Assembly (NCBI GenBank): GCA_031284845.1
Contig: JAITXH010000161.1
Span: 1-5,395, forward strand
DNA: 5,395 nt
Reading direction: 5' to 3'
From: Puniceicoccales bacterium
GTDB taxonomy: Bacteria; Verrucomicrobiota; Verrucomicrobiia; Opitutales; UBA953
Notes under the pieces: generated by a model
The model's database searches: none
What the model saw: the letters and a program-made list of their open reading frames with translations, nothing else
Told to the model about the DNA's origin: nothing
Made by a program: the position numbers and the translations under genes
Part shown: piece by piece, positions 1 to 5,395 of the stretch
Layout: each line of letters starts with the position of its first letter
Numbering within the stretch: the first letter of the stretch is position 1

Positions 1-1125
1 TCGGCGGCGGAGGCTGCGCTGGTCGAGGGCGTGTCGGTCTATCCCGTGGAGTCGTTGCACGCGGCTGTGCGTTTCCTCAATGATGCGCTGCCGCTTGTGC
101 CAGTGAAACCTGAGGACAGCCCGTTCCGGCGGCGGCCCCCGCCTGAGAGCGCACCGGACTTTTCAGAAGTGAAGGGGCAACAGTCCTTGCGCCGCGCCGT
201 GGAGGTCGCTGTGGCCGGCGGGCATAATCTGCTCATGATCGGGCCGCCCGGTTCCGGGAAGAGCATGGTGGCGCGCCGCATTCCAGGCATTTTACCTGAT
301 CCGACTCTGGAAGAATTTCTGGAGATACTCGGCATCCAGTCCGCCGCCGGCATAACACTCTCTGCGGAGAACCGTCATTTTCAGCGCCCGTTTCGTTCCC
401 CGCACCATACGATCAGCGATGTGGGTCTCATCGGGGGCGGCTCGGTGCCCGGCCCGGGCGAGATCTCGCTTGCGCACCACGGAGTGCTCTTTCTCGACGA
501 GTTGCCCGAGTTCAAGCGCTCGGCCCTGGAGGTGATGCGTCAGCCGCTGGAAGATGGCTGCGTGACGATCTCCCGCGCCGCCGGTAAAATCACACTGCCG
601 AGCCAATTCATGCTCGTCGCTGCGATGAATCCGTCGCCGTGCGGTTATTCGGGCGAGAAATGCCGTTGCACGCCCCAGCAGGTGCAGCGCTACCGGGCGC
701 GCATTTCAGGGCCTTTGCTCGACCGCATAGACATCCATGTCGAGGCACCGGAGCTTTCCATTGAGGAACTGCGCACCGCCAGCCCCGGCAAGTCTTCGGA
801 GGACATGCGTGCGAGTGTCATCGCTGCACGCACGATCCAAAGGCAGCGCTTCTCCGGAGTGGCGGGCGGGCAGACGTGCAACGCGCACATGACGCAAAAG
901 CAGATCCGGACGCATTGCCAGTTGACGGCGGGGCAGGGCGTGCTGCTCCAGCGGGCGATGGAGCAGTTGGCGCTTTCGGCGCGTGCCTACGACCGTATTT
1001 TGAAGGTGTCGCGGACGCTGGCTGACATTGACGGCAAAGCGAGCATCGAGGACGGGCACTTGCTTGAGGCCATCCAATACCGGTCGCTGGACCGGAATTT
1101 GTTTCGCGGGGAACGTGCGGGATAA
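1..1125 (+). CDS. comM: ComM/YifB-family Mg-chelatase-like AAA+ ATPase (5' end missing)
   Basis: The frame is open from base 1, so the gene starts outside the window; the GTG at 31 is an internal valine codon in a conserved stretch (VEGVSVYPV). 374 residues are present. Family members are about 500, so roughly the first quarter, the N-terminal ChlI-like domain, is missing. Counting from that valine, the visible parts are Walker A GPPGSGKS (71-78, bases 241-264), Walker B GVLFLDE (151-157), the MNPSPCGY segment with a cysteine cluster (C204, C211, C213), SGPLLDRIDIHVE with the arginine region of the AAA+ fold (226-238), and the C-terminal Mg-chelatase helical domain (about 285-355). The family resembles magnesium chelatase subunit I but does not make chlorophyll. 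Characterised ComM proteins are hexameric helicases that promote branch migration during natural transformation. Family assignment is firm; a competence role in this organism is inferred. All core ATPase motifs are intact. The next gene, a prepilin peptidase, starts 62 bases downstream. Confidence 0.95.
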   Translation, partial: SAAEAALVEGVSVYPVESLHAAVRFLNDALPLVPVKPEDSPFRRRPPPESAPDFSEVKGQQSLRRAVEVAVAGGHNLLMIGPPGSGKSMVARRIPGILPDPTLEEFLEILGIQSAAGITLSAENRHFQRPFRSPHHTISDVGLIGGGSVPGPGEISLAHHGVLFLDELPEFKRSALEVMRQPLEDGCVTISRAAGKITLPSQFMLVAAMNPSPCGYSGEKCRCTPQQVQRYRARISGPLLDRIDIHVEAPELSIEELRTASPGKSSEDMRASVIAARTIQRQRFSGVAGGQTCNAHMTQKQIRTHCQLTAGQGVLLQRAMEQLALSARAYDRILKVSRTLADIDGKASIEDGHLLEAIQYRSLDRNLFRGERAG

Positions 1126-1126
1126 T

Positions 1127-1162
1127 CCGTGCCCGGGGTGCGGTTTCTTGTTTCTTCTTTTC
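1127..1162 (+). terminator. Possible intrinsic terminator after comM
   Basis: Bases 1127-1143 can form a 7-bp hairpin with a 3-base loop (CCGTGCC / GGTGCGG, including two G-U pairs), starting one base after the comM stop. A T-rich run containing TTTCTTGTTTCTTCTTTT follows. The tract is interrupted by C and G and the stem has two wobble pairs, so termination may be partial and some read-through into the prepilin peptidase gene is plausible. Confidence 0.4.
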
Positions 1163-1180
1163 CGTTTCTTCGTTCTTATC

Positions 1181-1190
1181 AGGAGTTGTG
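1181..1190 (+). promoter_or_regulatory. Shine-Dalgarno-like AGGAG close to the GTG start of the prepilin peptidase
   Basis: AGGAG (1181-1185) is the only good ribosome-binding match ahead of this reading frame, but only two bases separate it from the GTG at 1188, which is tighter than usual. The alternative in-frame starts are TTG at 1203, GTG at 1212 and ATG at 1218. They keep the first membrane helix but lie 17 or more bases from the AGGAG, with no better match of their own. The start therefore remains uncertain between 1188 and 1218. Confidence 0.4.
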
Positions 1191-2138
1191 TTTATCGAGT
1201 ATTTGCAACGCGTGCACATGCAATGGCCGTGGTTTTTCACGGGTTGCTTTGCCGTGCTTGGAGCCGTGATCGGGAGTTTTCTCAATGTGTGCATTTACCG
1301 GGTGCCGCTGGGGAGGTCCGTATTGCGGCCCGGGTCGCAGTGCGCGTGCGGAACGCCGATTCCATGGTATCACAATATTCCCGTGCTGGCGTGGTTCTTC
1401 CTGCGCGGGCGGGCGGCGTGTTGCGGGCGGCGTTTCAGTGTGCGCTACCCGCTTGTCGAGGCGGTGACCGGTGTGTTGTTTGCATTATGCTGGGCGTTGT
1501 TGCCGTGGCAGCAAGCGTTGCCGGGCATGGTGTTTGCCGCATGGCTGCTCGTGCTCGCATTCATAGACTTGGATACGATGCTGCTTCCCGATGCGGCTAA
1601 CATCGGCTTGGCGCTGGCAGGCGTGGTGCTGTCGGTGGCGCTGCCCGGATTGCACGATGCAGGCGGAGCTTGGCCCTCGGGGACGCTGAGTGCGCTGGGT
1701 GGCTCGCTGACCGGAGTAGTGGTCGGCACCGGGCTGTTGTATTGGTTCCGGCTGCTGGCGTCGGTCATGGCCGGGCGCGAGGCTATGGGTGAGGGCGATG
1801 TCATCCTGCTTGGCGGCATCGGGGCATTTTGCGGCTGGCAGGGGGCGGTGTTTGCTGTGTTCGGCGGCTCTGTCATTGGGGCGGCGGTGCTGACACCGCT
1901 CGCGCTGGTGCGCAGGTTGTGCCGGCATTCAGAGGCGGAGGAGGAGGGCAGGCGGGCGGTTTCTCATGCTTCATTGGAAGGCGACGAGGAAGCGAGGGCA
2001 CCCCGTTCCGGAGCGGAATTAGGGGCCGAAGTGCCCTTCGGGCCTTGGCTGGCCGCCGGAGCACTGGCTTGGTTTTTATTTTTCAGGACACCGGTGGCGT
2101 GGCACTTGGAGCGCGCGTGCGCAGTGCTGTTCCGGTAA
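1188..2138 (+). CDS. Prepilin peptidase (type IV leader peptidase, A24 family)
   Basis: An integral inner-membrane aspartic protease that removes the leader peptide of type IV pilins and type II secretion pseudopilins and, in bifunctional members, N-methylates the new N-terminus. The 316-residue frame starts at GTG 1188; ATG 1218 is the alternative. The first helix leads into the hallmark GSFLNVCIYRVP (29-40). A cytoplasmic domain with the usual cysteine region follows (52-79), then WYHNIPVLAWFFLRGR, RYPLVEA and several hydrophobic helices. The two catalytic aspartates are D127, in FIDLDTMLLPD, and D204, in GEGD. Full length is usual for PilD/GspO. The cysteines are unusual: C52-x-C54 and C78-C79 instead of two CxxC pairs. 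Residues about 245-283 form a charged, glutamate-rich loop before a last helix starting PFGPWLAAGALAWFLFF. No pilin or secretion genes are in the window, so substrates cannot be named. The symbol is left blank because pilD, gspO and comC cannot be told apart here. Confidence 0.95.
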   Translation: MFIEYLQRVHMQWPWFFTGCFAVLGAVIGSFLNVCIYRVPLGRSVLRPGSQCACGTPIPWYHNIPVLAWFFLRGRAACCGRRFSVRYPLVEAVTGVLFALCWALLPWQQALPGMVFAAWLLVLAFIDLDTMLLPDAANIGLALAGVVLSVALPGLHDAGGAWPSGTLSALGGSLTGVVVGTGLLYWFRLLASVMAGREAMGEGDVILLGGIGAFCGWQGAVFAVFGGSVIGAAVLTPLALVRRLCRHSEAEEEGRRAVSHASLEGDEEARAPRSGAELGAEVPFGPWLAAGALAWFLFFRTPVAWHLERACAVLFR

Positions 2139-2147
2139 GGCGGCGCG

Positions 2148-2185
2148 GGTAGGCACACCGGGGGAATCAGTGCCTCCTTCTGTTA
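2148..2185 (+). terminator. Weak terminator candidate after prepilin peptidase
   Basis: AGGCAC (2151-2156) pairs with GTGCCT (2170-2175) across a 13-base loop. GG (2148-2149) and CC (2176-2177) can extend the stem if T2150 bulges. TTCTGTTAT follows, a poor U-tract. It lies about 10 bases after the stop codon at 2138, the right place for a terminator, but the long loop and weak tract keep confidence low. Confidence 0.25.
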
Positions 2186-2245
2186 TACCATTTGTGCCGA
2201 ATTTTTCCCTTAAGAATCGTTTCCAATCAAAGTCTGAGGATAAAC

Positions 2246-2360
2246 CATTTTTAGCCGCGAATGCGCGAATAACGCGAATAAGAGCCGCTGTGCTCCAGAT
2301 TTTTTGAATTTTAATTATTTGTATCTCATTCGCGCCATTCGCGTATTCGCGGCTAAAATG
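2246..2360. repeat. Long imperfect inverted repeat with CGCGAAT units
   Basis: The left arm (about 2246-2283) and right arm (about 2324-2360) are near-perfect reverse complements, roughly 37 bases each, differing at four positions plus one extra T in the left arm. Each arm carries three CGCGAAT units: 2256-2262, 2264-2270 and 2273-2279 on the plus strand, and 2328-2334, 2337-2343 and 2345-2351 as ATTCGCG. Unit spacing (8 then 9 bases) is mirrored in the right arm. The outer ends share AGCCGCGAAT preceded by a T-run. The 40-base centre (2284-2323) is AT-rich. As RNA, either strand could form a large cruciform-like hairpin. The convergent intergenic position fits a REP/MITE-type repeat that may also stop transcription. 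There is no transposase and no clear target-site duplication. Confidence 0.85.
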
Positions 2361-2375
2361 TCTCTTCTAAAGAGA
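2353..2375 (-). terminator. Weak hairpin downstream of tadA
   Basis: On the minus strand, reading out of tadA, TCTCTT-TAG-AAGAGA (2375 to 2361) forms a 6-bp hairpin followed by CATTTTAG, starting about 21 bases after the tadA stop. The stem is short and AT-containing and the U-run is only four bases. Alternatively, the adjacent inverted repeat may serve as the real stop for tadA transcripts. Confidence 0.25.
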
Positions 2376-2396
2376 AGCTTTTACTCGTGAATGGGA

Positions 2397-2927
2397 TTAC
2401 TCCTCTGTGCGTTTTATGGCGAAATAGGTGCGCAACAGGACGCGGCATTCATCGGCCAAAATGCCGGAGTCCACCCGCAGACGGTGGTTTAGGCCGGGCA
2501 ACTCGTGGACAGCGCTTGCGCCGCCGAGACAACCCATTTTCGGATCGCCCTGAGCAAAGACCACCCGACCGAGCCTCGCCATGATACTCGCGCCGGCGCA
2601 CATCGGGCACGGTTCTTTAGTGACGTAAAGGGCGCATTCGTTGAGCCGCCAGTCGCCCAGATGGGCGCTGGCTTGCGTGATGGCGAGGATTTCCGCATGG
2701 GCGGTGGGATCGCGCAATGAATCCACGCCGTTGTGCGCAGCGGCGATCACTTCGCCATTATGCACGATGACGGCACCGATGGGCACTTCGTCTTCGCGCC
2801 AGGCTTCGATGGCCTGATTGTAGGCGAGCGCCATGTAAAAGGCGTCGTCCTTGGAAAGCTGTGAAGGGTGTATTTTGGGAAACGGGCATTCGCGGAGCGG
2901 GCGCGCCAAGGGGTCGCTTTCGGGCAT
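2397..2927 (-). CDS. tadA: tRNA-specific adenosine-34 deaminase TadA
   Basis: A cytoplasmic zinc enzyme that deaminates adenosine to inosine at the wobble position of tRNA-Arg(ACG), allowing CGN codon reading; it is usually essential. The 176-residue product shows the full cytidine-deaminase-fold signature: EVPIGAVIV (47-55), DPTAHAEILAI with H77 as zinc ligand and E79 as proton shuttle (73-83), YVTKEPCPMCAGA with zinc ligands C107 and C110 (101-113), and RLGRVVFA (118-125). The C-terminal part, GLNHRLRVDSGILADECRVLL, is the TadA-specific segment also found in the E. coli enzyme (167 residues) and separates it from guanine or cytosine deaminases. About 25 poorly conserved residues precede the domain. 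The ATG at 2927 is supported by a good ribosome-binding site. The gene follows the DUF6807 gene by 42 bases on the same strand with no terminator between, so they are probably co-transcribed. No functional link between the two is evident. Confidence 0.93.
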   Translation of the reverse strand: MPESDPLARPLRECPFPKIHPSQLSKDDAFYMALAYNQAIEAWREDEVPIGAVIVHNGEVIAAAHNGVDSLRDPTAHAEILAITQASAHLGDWRLNECALYVTKEPCPMCAGASIMARLGRVVFAQGDPKMGCLGGASAVHELPGLNHRLRVDSGILADECRVLLRTYFAIKRTEE

Positions 2928-2934
2928 TGCTCAG

Positions 2935-2940
2935 TCCTTC
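2935..2940 (-). promoter_or_regulatory. Ribosome-binding site of tadA
   Basis: On the minus strand GAAGGA precedes the tadA ATG with seven bases between. This good match and spacing fix the start at 2927 rather than at the internal methionine at residue 32. Confidence 0.65.
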
Positions 2941-2969
2941 CCGTTTCTCATGAAATACGCACGGCGCAG

Positions 2970-4016
2970 TTACGCCTGTTTTTCGGAAAATGCCTTCCAG
3001 AGTCCGTCAATACCAGCCTCTTGCGGTGTCCCTGCAAAGGCCACGACGCGGTAGCGGAGCTTGAGGACTTCGCCCTTGGGGAGTTTGATGGGCTTGTTTT
3101 TCGGGATGAACAACATCGGCATTGGCGAGATGTTGCCGTAGTGGCGGGCGAACCACAGGTTTTTGTCAAAAGGTTCCGGCAGACCTTCCGGCACCAGCAC
3201 GGCTATGCCTTCCGTGATGTCCAGCCCGGCGCGTTTGCCGTAGAAGGAGCACCAGCGGGCAGATTTGCCGTGTATCTTGGTGAGCACGGCTTTTTCGCCG
3301 TTGTCCTTGGGGTCTTCGCCGCGCACGATTTTGACGCCTTCGGAGTTTTCCAAGGTGCCGCCTTGCACGACACTGATATCCGGCGCACTGCGCACACCGA
3401 AGAGGCCGTGGTTGGTTTGCTCTATGGTGATGTCCACCAGGGGCAACACTTCAAACCATGCGTCGAGCACGTAGCGGTTTTCATCGAGCAGGGTTAATTC
3501 ATAGCGGCGTTTGTCTTCGATGATCGGGTTTTGTTTGGGCTTGGCCCAGAGGCAGCGGTCGCTGAACACAGCTTGTTTTTCGCCGATGGATTCGAGCTTG
3601 AATCCCTGGGAGAGAATCTGCCCGTCCTTTAAAGTGTTTTGCCAGTAGTTGCCGCCGTTCACTCTGTCGCATCCGAAGAAGACGCCACGGTGGTGGGGCC
3701 AAGGCTGGCCGGTCTCGGCGATCAGCGACAGGCCGGTCTTCGGGCCTACCAGCGGATACCAGTAGGGGTATTTTTGCGCTACATTGGCCCTGTAAGCTGT
3801 GAGGACGGCATTGTTTTTGCGAAACCAAGCCTGACTTTCGTAATTGTAATAAGTGAGGTGGGCTTGTGGTGCGCCTCCGCCGTAGTCCACAAACTTCGAT
3901 GGGAATTTGCCCCCGGAGGCCGGGGCGCCAATTGCCCGCTGGCTTGATATGGCGGGCGTCAAAAGCCCAAGGCCGGTTAGCAGTGCACTGTTTTTGAGAA
4001 AGTCACGACGTTGCAT
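2970..4016 (-). CDS. Tat-exported DUF6807 ('PmoA family') protein
   Basis: A 348-residue protein starting MQRRDFLKNSALLTGLGLL, a classic twin-arginine signal (RRDFLK plus hydrophobic stretch), with cleavage probably near residues 30-33 (AIGAPA). It is therefore expected to be exported folded to the periplasm. The frame is open a further 26 codons upstream, but the Tat motif would then be internal and that region runs into the neighbouring terminator, so ATG 4014-4016 is chosen. No Shine-Dalgarno sequence is visible there. Family-typical parts of DUF6807 (the Pfam family named methane oxygenase PmoA) are YPYWYPLVGPKTGLSLI, the histidine motif PWPHHRGVFFG, and the following CDRVNGGNYW, all in the N-terminal half. 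A WCSFYGKRAGLDITEGIAVL-type segment and a C-terminal LRYRVVAFAG strand follow. The database name is misleading: this is not the membrane subunit of methane monooxygenase. Members are common in Planctomycetes and Verrucomicrobia near sugar-degradation genes, but the reaction is unknown to me. It is followed by tadA, with a 42-base gap. Confidence 0.85.
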   Translation of the reverse strand: MQRRDFLKNSALLTGLGLLTPAISSQRAIGAPASGGKFPSKFVDYGGGAPQAHLTYYNYESQAWFRKNNAVLTAYRANVAQKYPYWYPLVGPKTGLSLIAETGQPWPHHRGVFFGCDRVNGGNYWQNTLKDGQILSQGFKLESIGEKQAVFSDRCLWAKPKQNPIIEDKRRYELTLLDENRYVLDAWFEVLPLVDITIEQTNHGLFGVRSAPDISVVQGGTLENSEGVKIVRGEDPKDNGEKAVLTKIHGKSARWCSFYGKRAGLDITEGIAVLVPEGLPEPFDKNLWFARHYGNISPMPMLFIPKNKPIKLPKGEVLKLRYRVVAFAGTPQEAGIDGLWKAFSEKQA

Positions 4017-4084
4017 GATGGGATAATGTTTTAAGGTTGTTGAAAGTGAGCGAAGAGAGACTTTCGGAACGGCTTTGGAAAGCT

Positions 4085-4127
4085 GAAAAAACAAAAAAAG
4101 CGCTCTCCGTGAAAAGGAGAGCGCTTT
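4085..4127 (-). terminator. Strong intrinsic terminator of the permease gene
   Basis: On the minus strand a perfect 12-bp stem (AAAGCGCTCTCC, arms 4127-4116 and 4108-4097) with a 7-base loop is followed by a long U-rich tract, TTTTTTTGTTTTTTC, ending at 4085. The hairpin begins 26 bases after the permease stop at 4154. This is a textbook rho-independent terminator. It isolates the permease gene from the DUF6807 gene, whose promoter must lie in the roughly 70 bases between the U-tract and the ATG at 4016. I see no convincing -35/-10 pair there. On the plus strand the stem is followed by only three Ts, so it works in one direction. Confidence 0.93.
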
Positions 4128-4153
4128 GGAAATCGCTTGCAGATGCAGCGGAC

Positions 4154-5395
4154 TTATTGGGCGTCAACGTCTATGCGCTGCGGCAGCTCGAGCTTTTTGG
4201 AGCTGAGGCCGATAGCGGAGGCGACGAAGTAAACCACCAGACCTACGGCAAACGCACTCACGGGCGGGACGGGAATCTGCGCCACGAACGGGGCGGCTTT
4301 CACCACGGCGGGGAAGAGGCCGGCAGCGCCAACTGCGAAACCAAGTGCCCAGGAGAGCCAACCTGCGGGGTTGAATCCAGCCCGCGGCCCGGCCCATTTG
4401 CGCCCGGCCAGAATATAGTCGGCGAAGAGCGCACCGCAAACCGGCCCGAACGAGGCTCCGATGACGGTGAACACTGCGGCGGCTTGCCCTGCTGCACCGG
4501 AGAGCACGAGGGCGACGGCGCCGACGGTGCCGATGCCGCAAGTGACGAAGGGGCTGACTTTCGGGAAGGTGGACTTGAAGCTGTTGGCGGCGATGAGCGA
4601 GGAGACGCAAGCTGCCGGGAAGGCCGATACCACGAGGAGAATCCAGAACACCTTTGCAACGCCTGCGCCGAGAAGCGCGTCGAGCAGTGCGGTCGGGTTT
4701 GTCTCGGTGATGAGGGCTTCGGCGGAGTCGGCAGCAGCAATGGCGGAGGCGTCTGCGCTGGCTTTGACTTTGCCCACTGCGGCTTCGGCGGCCTCAGAGG
4801 CGGATTTGACTGCCTCTTTGGTGGCTTTTCCGTCTACGGCTAAAAGGGCGGCATTGGCTTGTGCGGCTTTGGCGGCAAAGACCAGTTGCGCGGCTTCCGG
4901 ATTTTTCACGGAGACTTCGCTTGCGGTGGCGCGTGCTTTTGTCGCGTCGGTGACCAATCCTTTTTGCGCACCGGAGATGGCGATCAAGGCCACGAGTCCG
5001 GTGAGGAAGGTCGTGAGGAAGATACCTACGAGTCCGGCTTTCACGATGGATTTGCCGTCTTTGTTTCCGGAGCCGAAGTCACAACCGGCTGCACCCGCCG
5101 TGGCGAAAAAGCCGACCACATAGGGGATAACGGCATTGAATACGCCCAGCACATCGCTGCCGTAAATCGGGGACACCTTCGCGACCAGTTGCGGATTGAA
5201 ATCACCCACGCCGCCGATGGTCTTAATGAAGAGCCAGACCAAGGCCACGATGGGGATGATGGGCAGGTAAGAGGCAACTTTGCCGACATAGCCCATGCCT
5301 TTCAGCCCGATGAGCGCGGCGAGCACCGTCCACACGACGCCGATTGCAAGATGCGTCGGGCCGTTGACAGCGTCTTTACCTATGAAGGTGAGCGC
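4154..5395 (-). CDS. NCS1-type cytosine/purine permease-like transporter (N-terminus missing)
   Basis: The frame is open to the right edge; 413 residues are present and the start is outside the window. Nine hydrophobic segments are visible, matching helices 4-12 of a 12-helix NCS1 (CodB-like nucleobase:cation symporter) fold. The matches are GLKGMGYVGKVASYLP, IPYVVGFFATAGAAGCDFGSGNKDG (helix 6, ahead of a cytoplasmic loop), FPAACVSSLIAANSFKSTFPK (helix 8), ASFGPVCGALFADYIL (helix 10) and FNPAGWLSWALGFAVG (helix 11). A soluble, charged, alanine-rich stretch of about 90 residues (143-233 of the visible part, bases about 4697-4969) sits between helices 7 and 8. Topology predicts this to be periplasmic. 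Such a loop is short in typical family members, as far as I recall. The substrate is not determinable because helices 1 and 3, which carry key binding residues, are outside the window. Another related transporter family is possible but less likely. A strong terminator follows 26 bases after the stop. Confidence 0.7.
   Translation of the reverse strand, partial: ALTFIGKDAVNGPTHLAIGVVWTVLAALIGLKGMGYVGKVASYLPIIPIVALVWLFIKTIGGVGDFNPQLVAKVSPIYGSDVLGVFNAVIPYVVGFFATAGAAGCDFGSGNKDGKSIVKAGLVGIFLTTFLTGLVALIAISGAQKGLVTDATKARATASEVSVKNPEAAQLVFAAKAAQANAALLAVDGKATKEAVKSASEAAEAAVGKVKASADASAIAAADSAEALITETNPTALLDALLGAGVAKVFWILLVVSAFPAACVSSLIAANSFKSTFPKVSPFVTCGIGTVGAVALVLSGAAGQAAAVFTVIGASFGPVCGALFADYILAGRKWAGPRAGFNPAGWLSWALGFAVGAAGLFPAVVKAAPFVAQIPVPPVSAFAVGLVVYFVASAIGLSSKKLELPQRIDVDAQ

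Larger units (their letters stand above)
2139..2396. other. Non-coding gap between convergent genes
   Basis: This stretch separates the ends of the plus-strand prepilin peptidase gene and the minus-strand tadA gene. No reading frame looks like a gene. It is more AT-rich than its surroundings. It contains the CGCGAAT inverted repeat (2246-2360) and weak hairpins near each gene end. I see no tRNA, small-RNA gene or riboswitch pattern. Confidence 0.7.

Noticed and set aside
1028..1600. Plus-strand open frame of 190 codons overlapping comM and the prepilin peptidase
   Set aside because: It overlaps two confident genes in another frame, and its cysteine/arginine-rich translation is typical of a frame-shifted read of GC-rich DNA.
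2246..2360. CRISPR array reading of the CGCGAAT units
   Set aside because: The units are only 7 bases, with 1-2 base spacing and inverted between arms. There are no spacer-length unique segments and no cas genes.
2868..3497. Plus-strand open frame of 209 codons over the DUF6807 gene
   Set aside because: Antisense to a gene with a clear Tat signal and family motifs. The translation shows no known motif.
2970..4016. Reading the 'PmoA' name as evidence of methane oxidation
   Set aside because: True PmoA is a multi-helix membrane protein encoded in pmoCAB. This one is a soluble Tat-exported protein of the DUF6807 family with no pmoB or pmoC nearby.
4017..4084. Promoter for the DUF6807 gene (minus-strand CATTAT near the ATG)
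   Set aside because: CATTAT matches the -10 consensus at only four of six positions and no -35 box is found at a proper distance, so it is not listed as a feature.
2970..4094. Longer 374-residue form of the DUF6807 protein
   Set aside because: It would start inside the terminator U-tract and place the twin-arginine motif at residue 29 behind a non-signal segment. The ATG at 4016 is far more likely.
4037..4843. Plus-strand open frame of 268 codons opposite the permease
   Set aside because: It lies antisense to a well-supported membrane protein, its translation is low-complexity Gly/Glu/Cys-rich with no family motif, and it spans the permease terminator. It is a by-product of GC-rich codon bias.
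4461..5123. Plus-strand open frame of 220 codons, Ala/Thr/Ser-rich
   Set aside because: Antisense shadow of the alanine-rich permease insertion and its flanks, with no ribosome-binding site and no recognisable domain.

Overview
The window looks like ordinary chromosomal DNA from a GC-rich Gram-negative bacterium. It most resembles Verrucomicrobiota, perhaps the Opitutales side. This is inferred from a Tat-exported DUF6807/'PmoA-family' protein, the style of the prepilin peptidase and the permease, and the CGCGAAT-rich inverted repeat between genes. No marker gene fixes the taxonomy.

Left part, plus strand (1-2138): the 3' end of a comM/yifB-type Mg-chelatase-like AAA+ ATPase, cut by the left edge. 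After a possible terminator and a 62-base gap comes a complete prepilin peptidase (PilD/GspO type, peptidase A24). Both families are linked to DNA uptake and type IV pili: ComM acts on incoming DNA in recombination, and PilD matures pilins. They are adjacent but may be transcribed separately.

Middle (2139-2396): a 258-base gap between converging genes. It has no coding evidence. It holds a long imperfect inverted repeat with three CGCGAAT units per arm around an AT-rich centre, plus weak hairpins near both gene ends.

Right part, minus strand (5395 down to 2397): in transcription order, the C-terminal three quarters or so of an NCS1-type (cytosine/purine permease-like) transporter, cut by the right edge and ending in a textbook intrinsic terminator. 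Next is a Tat-signal DUF6807/PmoA-family protein, then tadA, the tRNA adenosine deaminase. The last two are 42 bases apart with no terminator between them, so they are probably co-transcribed.

I found no phage, IS element, CRISPR array, RNA gene or defence system. The points most worth a second look are an alanine-rich insertion of about 90 residues in the permease, a compressed cysteine pattern (CxC and CC) in the prepilin peptidase, and the CGCGAAT inverted repeat. I see no convincing new biological system.
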